In this document: positions 1 through 12,381 of the stretch, one piece after another
Position numbering within the stretch: the stretch's first letter is position 1
How the letters are laid out: every line of letters starts with the position of its first letter
Source of the DNA: Lingula anatina
Taxonomy: Eukaryota; Brachiopoda; Lingulata; Lingulida; Lingulidae
Direction of reading: 5' to 3'
Assembly (NCBI RefSeq): GCF_001039355.2
Contig: NW_019773570.1
Coordinates: 436,783 to 500,782, forward strand
DNA: 64,000 nt
Made by a program: the position numbers and the translations under genes
The notes under the pieces: generated by a model
The model's input: the letters and a program-made list of their open reading frames with translations, nothing else
Database searches by the model: none
Told to the model about the DNA's origin: nothing

Positions 1-1652
1 TAAATGTCATATTTTACTGAAATATTTGCGACATTTTACATCATCTACCGATATTTATTTGCAGCGTTTAAAATCCCATTCCACATTTCTCTATTTAACT
101 AACAGTTTCATGGATCGTTACGCCTTCACGTAAACGTGTTTAACATTTTCAAATAGGAAGATGGACGATTAAAAGTTAGCATGGTTCACCATTATGTGTT
201 TTGCTCTGGTGAACGGTGTCCATTTTCAAATGTTTTATCTCGCAATGTGCATGTCATATAAATGTTACTTAATGTTTGCTAGTTTTCAGTCATTCACTAA
301 TCCGTAATCTAAATTTTAATATCATCTTGAAAAGTGTAATTTGTAATGACACCTGCCTGTAAATTATAATCTCTGTGTTCTTCATTCTTACAATTAATTC
401 AAATTACTGTGAACAAGTTTATAAACAGCTGTAGTATATTCCCCTTTAAATAAAATAATTAGATAGATGCTGTTGGATGTTTTGCCAAATTTTAGGAGAG
501 ATACACGAAAGATGTAATTGTAGTGAAACACTTTTTAATCAAAACGTGTTCGGTATATACTGTTGATGCCATGTAGAATTAAACAACACACACACACATA
601 TCAGCACAAGCTTCCTAACATAGAAATTTAAATGAATCCTCGTTATTTAAAGTTAGTTTAACCAAATTGTACACAGAAACATTGTACATTAAAAAATTTT
701 AAAAAAATATCCCTTATATTTGTCGAAAGCAATTCACCCAATTTTTGTTACATACTTGAAACGAATTCTAACGTACGGCGCACAATATACAGGACACAGT
801 TTTGTTGAATGAGCGGTTTTAACTGTTGAACTGTACGGTGTGTTTATTTCGTTACGACCGAGGTGTGCTTAATAAGACACCGCGAACACCTGTCAACAAA
901 CATCACTTAGGCATGCTCCCGTAAGGTCAGAATTCATAATTTGTCCTAAGGCAACCCGGTCTTTTAGGGGCATGGTAAGAAAGTTATTGCGGCGCCTCAG
1001 TATTAACTGATAATGTTACTTGTTTGCATAAAATTACTTTAAGTGAGTATGAATGCTCATTACGCCAGGTAGCTGCCGACCTCTGAAAGAGAGAGAAAGT
1101 GCGTGATTCTCGAAATCCAGCGAGTGGTTGATCAGATCTGCCCATATTTCGGTGAAGATCCAACAAAAGCCTAATCAAATAAGTACATTGTTATTTTAGC
1201 ATTTCTTTCGGATGATCTGTTTTCCCCATCGATTGGCCATTTGCATTAACAGCACTATCTGCTCTCCTAATTAATGATATAAGTACAAGTGGTTTTGCTC
1301 CCCCCACCTCTATTTGGCAGACATATAAATTTTAAGGTCATAAATTTTAAGATGCTCCAAATGGTACCGTAGGGCATTTTTATTGTCTGTAGCAGTACCA
1401 AGCATGATTTATTTCTTTTTTTATTGACAGCCAGTCTGAGTTCAGGACGTGAAAAAAGCTTTCTACATTACTCGGGATTTATTCGCATAAGCACTTTTGT
1501 ATTATAATTTTGATAGTTAAGGTGAACAAATAAAATGGGGGATGGGGGACATGCCATATTTGGCGGCTATAAAATTTGTATAAAAATTCGTTTAAGTCAC
1601 AAAGTCAATGTTGAAACTGGCTGGATGATTGCCTAGAACTTTATGGAAACAG
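1..1652. other. Non-coding AT-rich DNA
   Basis: No convincing exon or RNA gene was seen on either strand. The open frames here are short and lack codon pattern or flanking splice signals. It holds only short homopolymers and a small (AC)n run near 586-598. Confidence 0.5.
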
Positions 1653-1822
1653 CAGGGGCGGATCCAGAGATATTTTCTGACAGTCTTCCATATTATATTT
1701 GTTGGTCTATCCTCCATTTTTTTGACCGTCCTCCGACAGAAAAAATTAGATACCCGTCAATGTAAACCTGAAAATCTGACCGTCTTCCGGAAGACCCAGA
1801 AGACGGTCTAAATCCGCCCCTG
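1653..1822. mobile_element. MITE, 170 bp, CAGGGGCGGAT-end family (copy 1)
   Basis: The element begins CAGGGGCGGATCC and ends with the inverted form ATCCGCCCCTG. It contains the subterminal words GACCGTC and GGAAGAC that recur in the copies at 31538, 39510 and 57611. It has no coding capacity. The expected 5-bp target duplication is not clean here: AACAG on the left is found four bases beyond the right end. Confidence 0.8.
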
Positions 1823-2182
1823 CTGTAACAGGGTGATTGATGATATACATATCACCAGATGTCAGCATCACTCATATTCTACGTGGCTACCACAAATATA
1901 TTCTTGCTACGTAATTGAATTATAATTACGGGCGATCGGAAACCTAAGAGATCCATTACCAAGAAGGGGACGGGTGTTCATAAATATTTTATATCTTATG
2001 TACTATACCCAAAATTCTACATGAAAAGGAAGGGCATTTTTAATTAATTTGGGGAACGGTTGTTGGTCAGATTTAGAAAGTTAAAGAATCCCGCTAAAAA
2101 AAAAACAAACAAGAAATTGCGTTAATCTTAACAAAATAACTATTTAAAAAGTATAAGGAGATTCCAATCGTTAATCTTGTAT

Positions 2183-3250
2183 AATAATAATAATAATATA
2201 ATAATAATAATTTATTATTAGATGAAATTGCAACCCTAAGGTTGAAGTTGTACAAAGAATGTTTAAAAGAAAATTGACAATAAACTTAAAATTATAAAAC
2301 AATAAATTATTCTTAAAATACTACAAATTAAAAAGGCATCCATAAATTACTACAAGTTAAAAAGGCAATAATTAATAAAGGAATTTTTAAAACGTTCCGT
2401 CTTCACTTTTGGTTGTAAGAATTTGGTGTTGTTTCGTAAAGGGCGGGTGTTTCTTTCAGGCAATAAATGTCCTAACTTTTCACAATTTTTTTAAATTTTG
2501 TATAAAACCTCTGATACAGCAAATGTCTACGTTTGTCTAGGGTGTCAATGTTACAAACTTTTAAGGCATCATCATAACTGAGACCAGGGCAAATAATCCT
2601 TAAGGCTCTCTTTTGAACTGACTCTAGACATTCAGATTGCTCAGCAGTCAGACCTGGTCCCCACACTGGACAGGCATATTCTAAAACTGATCTTATTACA
2701 GACTGGTAAATAGTTAATAAATCTTGTATGTCCAGTTTTGCCCTCTTTAGCTGTCTGAGATAAAAGAGCTTTAAACATGCCGTAGCAGACATGATTTGGA
2801 TGTGTTCAGCCCACTTGAGGTCTGGGGTTAAAATAACACCAAGTATCTTAAACTTTTTGACCTTTTCTACACGTTCACCATCTATTTCCAATGTTGGTAT
2901 TGTAAGATTACAGTTCTTGGTAAAATTTATGTCCATCGACTTAGTCTTCTTTACATTAAGTTTCATCTTGTTTTGCTTGACCCAGTCAGCCAATTGGTCT
3001 ATTGCTTGTGGTAGATGCGGTGTTTTGCCAAATTTGCAAATTTCGTAAATGGAGGTATCATCGACAAACTTAATGTCTGAACAACAAGTTTTCAGGTCAT
3101 TTATCATTGCAAGGAAAAGAATGGGACCTAATTTAGTGCCCTGAGGCACTCCCCCCACTTGCTGAACCCAATCAGATTTAAAGCTACTGCATTTTACTCG
3201 TTGCAACCGTTCGCAAAGGAAGGAATTACAAACTTGTCCAAAAGTTATTG
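2183..3250 (-). mobile_element. 5'-truncated non-LTR retrotransposon (CR1/Jockey-like LINE) fragment
   Basis: The minus strand encodes the C-terminal half of a non-LTR reverse transcriptase: 244 codons from 3206 to 2472, with the same frame extending a few residues upstream to a stop near 3250. The segment GVPQGTKLGPILF and the catalytic-box variant FVDD are recognisable, and the C-terminal thumb-like region ends in FKKIVKS. The endonuclease and fingers are missing. A 3' untranslated part of about 290 bases runs to a (TAA)n-like tail at about 2183-2220. The long uninterrupted frame suggests a fairly young, dead-on-arrival copy. The family call rests on motif memory, so the clade is tentative. 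Confidence 0.8.
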
Positions 3251-4346
3251 CTTATATTTAACAATTTCATTTGCAATGATTCTTAAAAAATAAAATAGAA
3301 AGAATCACTGAACAGATTGCTTGTTGCCGACAGACGCAAAATGGCTCCTTTTTCATTTCAAGCCGGAAATGTTACCATCTGAAATGACGTAAATTACGGT
3401 AACGATAACGGGCGTCGTCACCTGTCTTAGTACCTTTAACGAGTGTAATTATGTTTATATCAATTAACGTCACACATTGATGTAGTACGTTGCGTGAACG
3501 AAAAGCTCATTTTTATCCCTTTTGCAGAATTCAGGTATCATTATATTATAATATTAAAACAATTTTCAAAGGAGTAACTTTATTACTTTGAGGAAGACAT
3601 CCATCAGTTTTATCACTGCAAACACAACTTGCAGACTTTAAAGCGATTAATGTTACTATTTTTCGCTCGACGGTGTACATAATAAAAAGTGAATAGATAG
3701 ATAAAGCAGTTAAAGAAGGTGTCATAAACAACATTTCAAAGAGCATGCGTTACCCATTTCACATTAAAGATTAAAATGTACTTGGGGTCATTCAAAATTG
3801 GGAAACCTCATGGGGATGGGCTTCATTTAAACAAAATCTTAAATAATGAAGCAATGGTTTTTAATTGATAATTCAGACAACAGATTATAGACAAAGGCCT
3901 GAAAAGCGCACCGTTACTCAAACGTTGTTTACTTTAACCACCAACGCATGGCTTATTGAAAACCTCTGGGCAAATAAACGCATAGCGTCCTCTCACGAGC
4001 GCAAGTTTTGGTCTTGTAGAATTCCCCTCGAAATTTCCCTTGATAATGGTGTCTGTTTTGGCGTCCATGACGAAGATCAGTACGAGCGTCTCCCCAGCAA
4101 ACCTTTTCGGTTATAACCGTCATGGTACCGTTATAATGATGTTCTGTGTTTGCTGGGTTTAATGCACGGTGGACTTATGAACTGCTCCAAAAAAAAACAC
4201 CGAAAACACCGAAACATCTGCATGCGTCAATATAGATATAGAAATCTTGTTTATAAAACGTCCATTTTGAAAAAAAAATGGCAAAAGCTAAAATAACTCT
4301 GCAAGAATAGTTATTAATCCATGTATCGATCTCTTTATTGTTTTAG
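3251..4346. other. Upstream region of the galaxin-like gene
   Basis: This stretch should contain the intron, and perhaps the signal-peptide exon, of the gene whose large exon starts at 4347. No exon could be recognised. The 83-codon open frame at 3865-4116 has no cysteine pattern or hydrophobic leader. The first exon may lie further left or outside the window. Confidence 0.4.
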
Positions 4347-7336
4347 GCTGTCACGATGGAGAGGACTGTTGTGGCAACCAGCCTTTGACCAGTCCATCCT
4401 ACACATGTTGCGGCTCCAGCCCGTGTAACACGCAGCAGCAAATGTGCTGCAGCGGCAATGTTTACAACTACGGCCAGAACCGTGCCTGCTGCGGCAACCA
4501 GATGTACGACACCAGCACACACATATGTGTTGGCGGGAAGGTGTATCCCATAGGGACCACCCCACAGCCGTCGTGCGGAAACGTTAAGTACGATCCAAAC
4601 GAGAAGATTTGCTGCGAAAACTACCTCTACAACAAGTCGCCATATGCTGCATGCTGCGGGCCAACAGTGTACAATACCGATCTCCAGTACTGTTCAGATG
4701 GTCAGATCGGCACCCATGGAGGCAACTACGTGAGATGCAATGGTGTCGTGTACGACCCAGCTTTTTATATGTGCTGTTCCAGCGGAACCAGGCCCCGGCG
4801 GCAGTACATTGAATGCTGCGGTGACGTGGAGTACGACGTGCGCCAGGACATGTGCAGTAATGGCGTCGTTGTCCCGATACCACAGTACTGTGGAAGCCAG
4901 CAGTACAACCCGGACACGCACCTGTGCTGTGGGAACGAAGCCAGGCCCATCACTGCTACACTTAGATGCTGTGCCGACGTGTTCTACGATTCTCGCACAC
5001 ATACCTGTCAAAATGGAGTCGTCGTCGCCATTATAGGGTACCTTCCAAGCTGCAACGGTGTGTCGTATAACCCAAGGTACCAAATCTGCTGTGGCAACAC
5101 CCTTCACGCTCAGTCGGGCTATCCATACCTCACCAAAGCCTGTTGCGGACAATCTGTTTATGATATACTAACACAAATATGCGTCGTTGACATGATCTAC
5201 GTTATTGGCCAGGGCCCGGTACCTAGTTACTGCAATGGACAGGCGTACTCCCCTGCAAACCAGATGTGCTGCGGCGGACAGTTGTTCTCCCTGGAGCCGT
5301 ATCTCAGTTGCTGTGGACAGACTGTTTATAACGTGATGCTCAAATACTGTGCCAATGGCTTCCCAATCCTCCTGGGCGGAACTCCTCCCATTTGTGGTGG
5401 TGTCCAGTACGACCCAGGCACCCAGCTGTGCTGTGGAAACACCTTGCAACCAAGAGCCTCCAATCTTGGATGTTGCGGAGGCGCCATATTTTACAACACA
5501 GATACCCATACGTGCGTCAACGGCCAGATTATCCCCATCCAACCTCAGCACCTGTGCAACGACGCGGCCTATGATCCTACGACTCATCTCTGTTGCAGTA
5601 ACAAAAACTTGTACTCGAAGGCTTCAGGAATTGATGCCTGTTGCGGCGACTTCGGGTACGATCTTTCAACGCACGTTTGTGTCAACGGTCAAATCAGGCC
5701 AATTTCCATCAACTTCTATCGCTGTAATGGTGTGGTGTATAATCCTCTTACACAAGACTGCTGTGGGACCGAGATCATTCCCAAAGGATCGACAAGCAGA
5801 GGATGTTGTAACAATCAGCCATTTAGTCTGATATACCAATCCTGTTGTGGCAGCACAGTCATCACCAACGGCCAGGGTACGGCATGTTGTAACGGCCAGG
5901 TCTACAATTCAATGACCAATAAGTGTTGCGGTGGTTCCTTGATTCCGTCATGGCTAGATTGTTGTAACGGTCAGTCCTACAACCCCCAGACTCAAGAATG
6001 CTGCGGCACATCCATTGTCACAAAAGGAACTTGCTGTAATAATCAAATCATAAACCCCAACTTCCAAGGATGCTGTGCAAACAACCCTTTTATTCTGAGT
6101 ACCCAAGAGTGTTGTGGCAGTACTGTAATCAATAAAGGTTCTCAAGCCTGCTGCAACGGCCAGGCATATAACCCGTCTGTATACGTTTGCTGTGGAGGGA
6201 CCCTTTACCTTAAATCGTACAACGTAGTTTGTTGTGGTAACAGCCCAATCAACCAGGCCACATCGGGTTGCTGCAATGATAGGTCATTCAACCTGGGAAG
6301 CGAAGAATGTTGTCATGGCAGCGTTGTACCAAAAGGTTCCTGTAATTTCTGCGGCAATTTACAGTACAATCCATCTATAGCCATTTGCTGTGGGAACACA
6401 CTCTACGGAAGGTTGGCCGGCAGTCAATGTTGTGGAAGCACTCACATCAACACTGCCTATCAGGGGTGCTGTGCTGGTAATCCTTATTCTCTGTCAACCC
6501 AGGAGTGTTGTCAGAACACAGTTGTAAACAGAGGATCATGTTGTAACAACCAACCATACAGCCCAGCCAGTCAGATATGTTGTGGTGGAGCTCTCTATTG
6601 GAAACAACAATATGACCAATGTTGTGTTAATTCCCCTTACAATTCTAATACGTACGAATGTTGCCTGGGTAATATTGTACTAAAAGGCAGTTGTAATTTA
6701 TGTAACAACCAACCATACAACCCAGCCACTCAAATATGTTGTGGCAGCACTGTCTATTGGAAAGTACAATATGATCAATGTTGTGTTAATTCCCCTTACA
6801 ATTCTAATACGCACGAATGTTGCCTGGGCAATATTGTTCAAAAAGGCACTTGTACTTTATGCAACAACCAACCATACAACCCAGCCAGTCAAATATGTTG
6901 TGGTGGAAATATCTATTGGAAACAACAATATGATCAATGTTGTGCAGGCAACCCATACAACTCTGCAACCCAAGAGTGCTGTGGATCAACGGTGGTAAAC
7001 AAAGGGAGCTGCTGCAATAACCAACCTTTCGACCCAGCAACAACCACCTGTTGTGGAGGGTATAGGATTCCAAAGAACTCGGCCGTGGCTGGATGCTGCG
7101 CCAACACCGTGTACAACAAAGATACCCACATCTGCTGTGCTGACGCCATCTATCCTAAAGACACTTATATCTGCTGCAGCGGAACTCCCTGTAATAAGCA
7201 AACTCAGCAGTGCCTGGATAACCAAGTGGTCCCCTGTGATGGTACTTGTGACCCTAACGCCGTCGTTGATCCACCACCCCAACAGTCTATCCCTGGGATC
7301 GATACCTTACCAGACGGGGTGCTCGTTTTACCGTAA
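4347..7336 (+). CDS. Galaxin-like di-cysteine repeat protein, large 3' exon (partial)
   Basis: One 2990-base exon encodes 995 residues to TAA at 7334-7336. It is opened by the acceptor TTGTTTTAG at 4338-4346 and starts in phase 2 (two bases complete the first codon). There is no in-frame ATG at its start, so at least one 5' exon, presumably with a signal peptide, is missing from this call. The protein is built of repeated units of the type CCG..-Y-(N/D)-....-CC, alternating with CNG-V-Y and NGxVxPI segments, as in coral galaxins and galaxin-like proteins of other invertebrates. Galaxins are secreted, disulphide-rich matrix proteins. The N-terminal half has diverged units of about 55-60 residues. 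The C-terminal part has three nearly identical 53-residue units from 6542. The last 40 residues (DPNAVVDPPPQQS...) are cysteine-poor. A role in extracellular matrix or biomineral is inferred from the family only. Confidence 0.85.
6542..7018 (+). repeat. Three tandem 159-bp coding repeats in the galaxin-like exon
   Basis: Units start at 6542, 6701 and 6860, exactly 159 bases apart. Each encodes 53 residues beginning CNNQPY(N/S)PA(S/T)QICCG and continuing through YDQCC and GNIV or the equivalent. The first two are almost identical. The third drifts into the generic repeat after YDQCC. This marks recent in-frame expansion. Confidence 0.9.
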
Positions 7337-8860
7337 CCAATAACCACTTTGACTGTTTTCAACTTGACAAAACAAGTTCTAAAAAAACTTAGCTCATAGC
7401 TGGGCAGCTAAATGAATCTTATTTGTAGTTATTTAATGTTCTCATGAAAATACATTGATTTGTAATATTATGCAAACAAAATGACTGTACCCAAGTTAAA
7501 TCGTATGTGATCGGTATGTTCACCAAAATATCTGAAGAGTTGGAGGCAGTTTTTGGTGTTAATATTTTAGTTCTTGAAGACACCGGGTATTGCTAATACC
7601 TTATGGCTAATATTAAGCTATAATTGTGCACTTTAAATATAAATCATCACGGTTAAATACGTTTGGTGGTTCGTAAACAGAAATAATAATTGAGCGTTTT
7701 TTAATTATAGTCAAACTACTCCATATTTTTGTATAACATCACTTTGTATTTACATGTAAAGAATTTGAATTGCGAATTATTATTTGAAATCAGTGGCGAA
7801 TGTACAGTAATTGCTTGTTGTTAAACATCCTATACACTTAATAACCGATAGTTCGTTAGGTCCGTAAAGTACATTGGTTTTGGGGACGTATCTACAGATA
7901 CATACTGCTTGGGTTCTATTTTTTAAAAATAATATATGTAGTAGTATTAAGTTTTAATCGTTGGTGGTTTTGTAATACGATTTTTTGGGCTAAGTTTAAA
8001 TTAATTCTTCATATGACGTCATGTCTTCTTCATGACACGTCTATCTGGTGTCACAATCCGTCTTGGGTATAGTCTGTGGTCGTCCTTGGATATGCTTAAT
8101 TCACTCTTCCAGATTTTTTTTGTCATCAAACTATCGTGAATTAGTAATACACAAATGAATTTATTGTGATTGTTCACGTAGCCATAACATGTAGACCAAT
8201 ACAACGTTGTGTTTTTTTACGATAAATATACACATTTGCCACTGTTTAGTGTAAAAGATTAAAAAAAGTGTAGATGTGGACTGTTGATATAGTAATAAAG
8301 AAATTATAAAATGTATAAAAGCCTCTTAGTTTACTTTATCTACAAATGGCCGAATTATTTATGTAGAAATACATGACTGATTTACATGATATATTTTGGA
8401 CATGCCAATTAAAGTTAAAATGGATGATTTCGCATTAGGGAAAGCCATATAAAAAGAGAGACTAAAAACTGCCTACTTATATCATAAGTCAAATCTCTCC
8501 ATTCGCTATAAATAGTTTATAAAAGGTTTATATTTGTTTTAAAGATAATGAAAATAATCATATGCAACATCTAAATTAAGAGTCCTGTGACATTCTTCAA
8601 GAATGGCACGTTTCAGTTGTTTGAGCCAAATTATTTTTTGAAAACCATGGTAGTGCAAAACTACGAATATAGGATTAAGATTTCGAGAAATGGCAATTTC
8701 TGTTAAAAATATTTCATTGTATTTGGCTTTTGAAAAATATTTGAGACATGAAATATTGTCGTTGGTCTGTAACGAAAGTTATCCAAAAGGAATCGGCACT
8801 CGTTTCAAAAGTGTAAAATAACCCACATGCTTTAAAAGTCACATTTCAAATATGACCCCA
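7337..8860. other. 3' flank of the galaxin-like gene and intergenic DNA
   Basis: AT-rich with no recognisable exon. It presumably includes the 3' UTR of the galaxin-like gene. A perfect palindromic CRE word TGACGTCA lies at 8014-8021, isolated from any identified promoter. Confidence 0.4.
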
Positions 8861-9074
8861 TTCCCATAGATATTTAGATCGATCTATCCCTGTGGGGAGT
8901 CTCACTAGATTACAGTCAGCTTAGCCGGCTTAAGCGTCTGTCCTGCCTACTAAAAGCTGTAAGGGGGTATTTAACTGTCGTGCACGCTCGGCTGACTGCA
9001 ATTTAGCGTGAACCCCCAGGGAGTTAAGTCGATCTAAATCTAAATCTCTGGATCGATCTAAATCTCTGGGAATG
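8856..9074. repeat. Fold-back MITE (GATCGATC family), copy 1
   Basis: A long imperfect inverted repeat with outer ends ATTCCCA and GGGAATG. Inside these are AGATCGATCTA motifs and a central hairpin around GGCTTAAG and TAGGCNG-type words. Related elements lie at 47868-48116, 61711-61791 and 63371-63610. The right arm has a local duplication of GATCTAAATCTCTGG. It sits just 3' of the sulfotransferase stop codon. Confidence 0.7.
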
Positions 9075-9115
9075 CACCCTATGACACGTTCACATAATAC
9101 ACACTTTCTATTGTA

Positions 9116-12100
9116 TTACACATTACTTCTTTTATTTTTATTATAAATATCTAAATATGGTTCATATCCCAGAAGATCTAAAACGGTTTTACATACAACA
9201 TCAACTTTTTCTGCCATTTCGAAACCTATCTCCGTCTCCCACTTATGCGCTGTTTTTGAAGAGTTTTGTCTTTTCGTTCCGTAAGTTCCATTTTCTTCAG
9301 AGGAAGACGTCGCTCTATGAATCCAGTGTTCTACAACAGGTGGTAGTTTTTGTCCTATAAAACTATATATTTTTGTGCTCCAGTATAAAGGTTTAGCTGC
9401 AAGATCCTCATATTTAATTTGCATAATACGCCCTGGATATTTTGCCTCCAAAACCTTTCCATGTGTAATATCAGGCAATAATTGTTTGTTGCAACGCTGA
9501 TCGACTTCACAATCCAGATTGCACTTAAAAAGAGCAGCTTTCTTTTTCGACAATAAGGATGCCCTTGGGTCACGGAGAAGATGGATGACCTTGACATTGG
9601 GAAGCTGGGTCAAAATTGGTTCCACTGCATTCATGGACAATCGCACTAATTTCATCACTTTCAAAGTGGAGTTGTCACAAACATTTTTCATCTTGGTCAT
9701 GCAGTTTGGTTGTTTTCCCCGTACGCGAATATAAGCGCAGTTTTCATAATCTTTTAAAGCTTTCTGTTGGTTTAAAGTTAACAAATTGTAAACGTTGTAT
9801 TTTTTAAGCAATGTTACAGTGCTCGGTACGTCATGCACCTCACACGTGATCAGTTTCTTTATGACGTCAGCATAAATGAAATCTTTTTCTCTCTGAGAAT
9901 GGGTCCCCGATATTTTTCTGAAAAAGAGAACATGGAACACATATAACGGCACTGGATAAAGTACAGCATGGGGAGAGGTTTGAAATCCCCAGGTAAATTC
10001 AATTTGTTGCAATGTTAAGGTCGGATGTGCTAAGAGAAATCCAAGCCAGAATTCTGAACGCATTCTACATGTAAGTGCATGAATTGCTTCTTGTGTGAAA
10101 ATGCCGTTACCCCTGGAACCCGTTAAATGTGAGTTTTTGGCAGGAAAATCCTGGCGCTTGAAATGCTTTAATACAACTTTGTCGAACAGAACATTTCGGA
10201 GAAACTTTCATTTTAAACATGTGTACTGAAAGTATAGTTAACAATTTGAAAACATATAGAGTAGCTGTGGTTACCTCTGGACTGGCAACTAATGACGTTT
10301 ATCAAAATGTTACAGAGCAAACGTTATTTGAGGGCACCTTGCGATGTTGTTTCCTACCTTTGAGTATTATTAGAATATGTATAGATGGACGGCTGTTCTA
10401 GAGACTCCTTTATCCAACGAAGAGGCTCGTAGAAATACACGGCATTGGGATTCTGGTTGAAAAGTTGACCTACAAGGCTCGACCCGCTGCGGACATAGGT
10501 CAGAATGATCACTCCATCTGTCGGGGAATAACGAGACATGAAGGAACTGTTTCGTTGATGTGATATCAGGTCAGTGTCTGGGGAAAAACAAAAGATAAAG
10601 GCATGCCATGTGTGAAAGACAATTACAAAGGAAATATTTAATATTCCTGGAAGTTTTTGCACCTTTCCCTTAATCAACATGTCCCATGTCTATAACCGTT
10701 AACTTAATTACGATATATTGTGTTCTAAGTGATTTATATGCGTCTGTTAATGTAGATAATTCTTGGAGAAATCAAAATGGTAAACTTAAAATAAAAAAAA
10801 TGTTTATAGGTTTTAATTGTCTAAATGATTGTGGATAGGGTGGACCTTGATGTTGAAGAAAAATTGCTGAAATTTACACAAAATCAGCACGATTTAATTA
10901 AGTTTCGTCTTGATAAGAATGGCCACGTTTTGAGCCACCGTTTGTAATGGGTATCAGTTATATGACGTCATGAATATTAAGAAAAGGAATCAAGAGATAT
11001 CAGCAGTGGAAGCAGTGACTAAAATGAAATACAGCATGTATAGTAAAAGTATGTGAATTCTAAAAAAGAGAAAAACAGAAAAGAGGGAGAGGTCTAAATC
11101 ACATGCACATTAATAACGCAAATACTTTAAGACTACATGCAAATTGAAAACATATTGGTCTAGCATATTGCATAGATGCACTGTTAACTACCTGCATGAT
11201 TTTGAGAAATATAGTTTTTGTGCGAGTAGGGCATCTTCCAACATTCTCTCTCTCTCTCTCTCTTTTAATTACACACACGGGCGCGCACGCCGCGGGAGGG
11301 CCCAACTGCTTAAATACCACCTGCTGCCCCCCCCCCCCCACCCTACGCACACTCACACTCATTAAAAGTAAAAATTGTACAGCAAGCGAAACGAGATCAA
11401 ATTATACATCTGTATCTCTCTGCCCCTGAACATCAAAGTAAAAGTAAGGTTGTCCTCGTGGACCGTTTTATATTTTGGATATTTCATCCTCGTGCCCCAC
11501 ACTTAATGAAGATAGCAATCGACTGGGTGTCATATTAAAGACGCTTAATTACGTCCTTAACTCAGCACTACATATTTGGTTTACAAATGTCTTTTTGTTG
11601 AAGCCAGTAGATATGGAAGTCAGCAATCGTATGCGCTGTCTCACTATCAAGATGTCTGTTATTACTGAGTCAAACATTTCGTGACAAGTGATAATGAAAC
11701 TGTGATTCACATTTCTTACACCAGTCTAGGATTCCATGTTACAGAGAGGTCCCTGTTGTCCTGACTGGTCCATGACCTGAGGAATATTTTTAACTGTAAG
11801 GACGGGGATATTTTTATATGCCAAATTTGACAATTTGATGATTCCATATTTTTCCGACAAAGTTCCGTAAAATGTCCCTTGGGCTATGGCCGTATTGCTT
11901 AGGTTTTTTATACGACATCAAGGATGCCTATACTCTGGCATTTTGTATTAACAACCTTAGATATTAGATGTGCTAGCATTCTAGTAAATATCAAAATACA
12001 ATCATGCTAGTAAGAGTCCTAGCTGGCGCATAGATATCATTATTAATGCTTTTCCAAAGTTGAAAGACCTACCCGGTACATATGCTTTTTGAGCGGTATG

Positions 12101-12381
12101 AGACAAATATTTGCGACTTATTTTCTCCAGTCTCCGACTTCACCACGCACCCGTAATGTCCTCTTTATGTCAGGGAGTACAAGCATAGACAAAACTCAGT
12201 GATCATCAGTTAAGGATAAACTGAACTCAAAGCTTGATTAAATACTAGTTTTACCTTGAAATGCAATTGCCATCTTGGGTAGTTGTTCCTCCTCTTGTCT
12301 ATAAGATTGTAAAAGCACGGCTATCTCAAAGCTAACAACACCACAAATGAGGATCACCCACCCCAGTTTTCTCTTCTCCAT
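9116..12381 (-). CDS. Carbohydrate (Gal/GlcNAc) 6-O-sulfotransferase-like, complete, 3 exons
   Basis: Exons on the minus strand: 12255-12381, 10358-10577 and 9116-9917, giving 382 residues. Phases close exactly (127, 220 and 802 nt) and all junctions are GT-AG. Exon 1 encodes MEKRK followed by a hydrophobic segment (about residues 7-25), a type II signal anchor typical of Golgi sulfotransferases. Exon 2 carries the 5'-phosphosulfate-binding motif LTYVRSGSS (about residues 68-76), followed by LFNQNPNAVYFYEPL, very like CHST1-7. Exon 3 carries the 3'-phosphate-binding segment VIHLLRDPRASLLS (about 226-239) and the C-terminal KWE..../LGYEPY block. The family transfers sulfate from PAPS to carbon 6 of sugar residues of keratan, chondroitin or other glycans; the exact acceptor cannot be read. 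Potential N-glycosylation sites include NSS and NNT. No frame damage is seen. Confidence 0.9.
11333..11340. other. Sulfotransferase intron 1 low-complexity tract
   Basis: The 1.7-kb first intron of the sulfotransferase contains a (TC)n run at about 11246-11263 and a poly-C run at about 11329-11340. No other gene was seen in it. Confidence 0.5.

Noticed and set aside
4584-7282. Many antisense and out-of-frame open frames across the galaxin-like exon
   Set aside because: They follow from the repetitive cysteine/asparagine/proline codons of the sense frame. None has a recognisable product or splice context.
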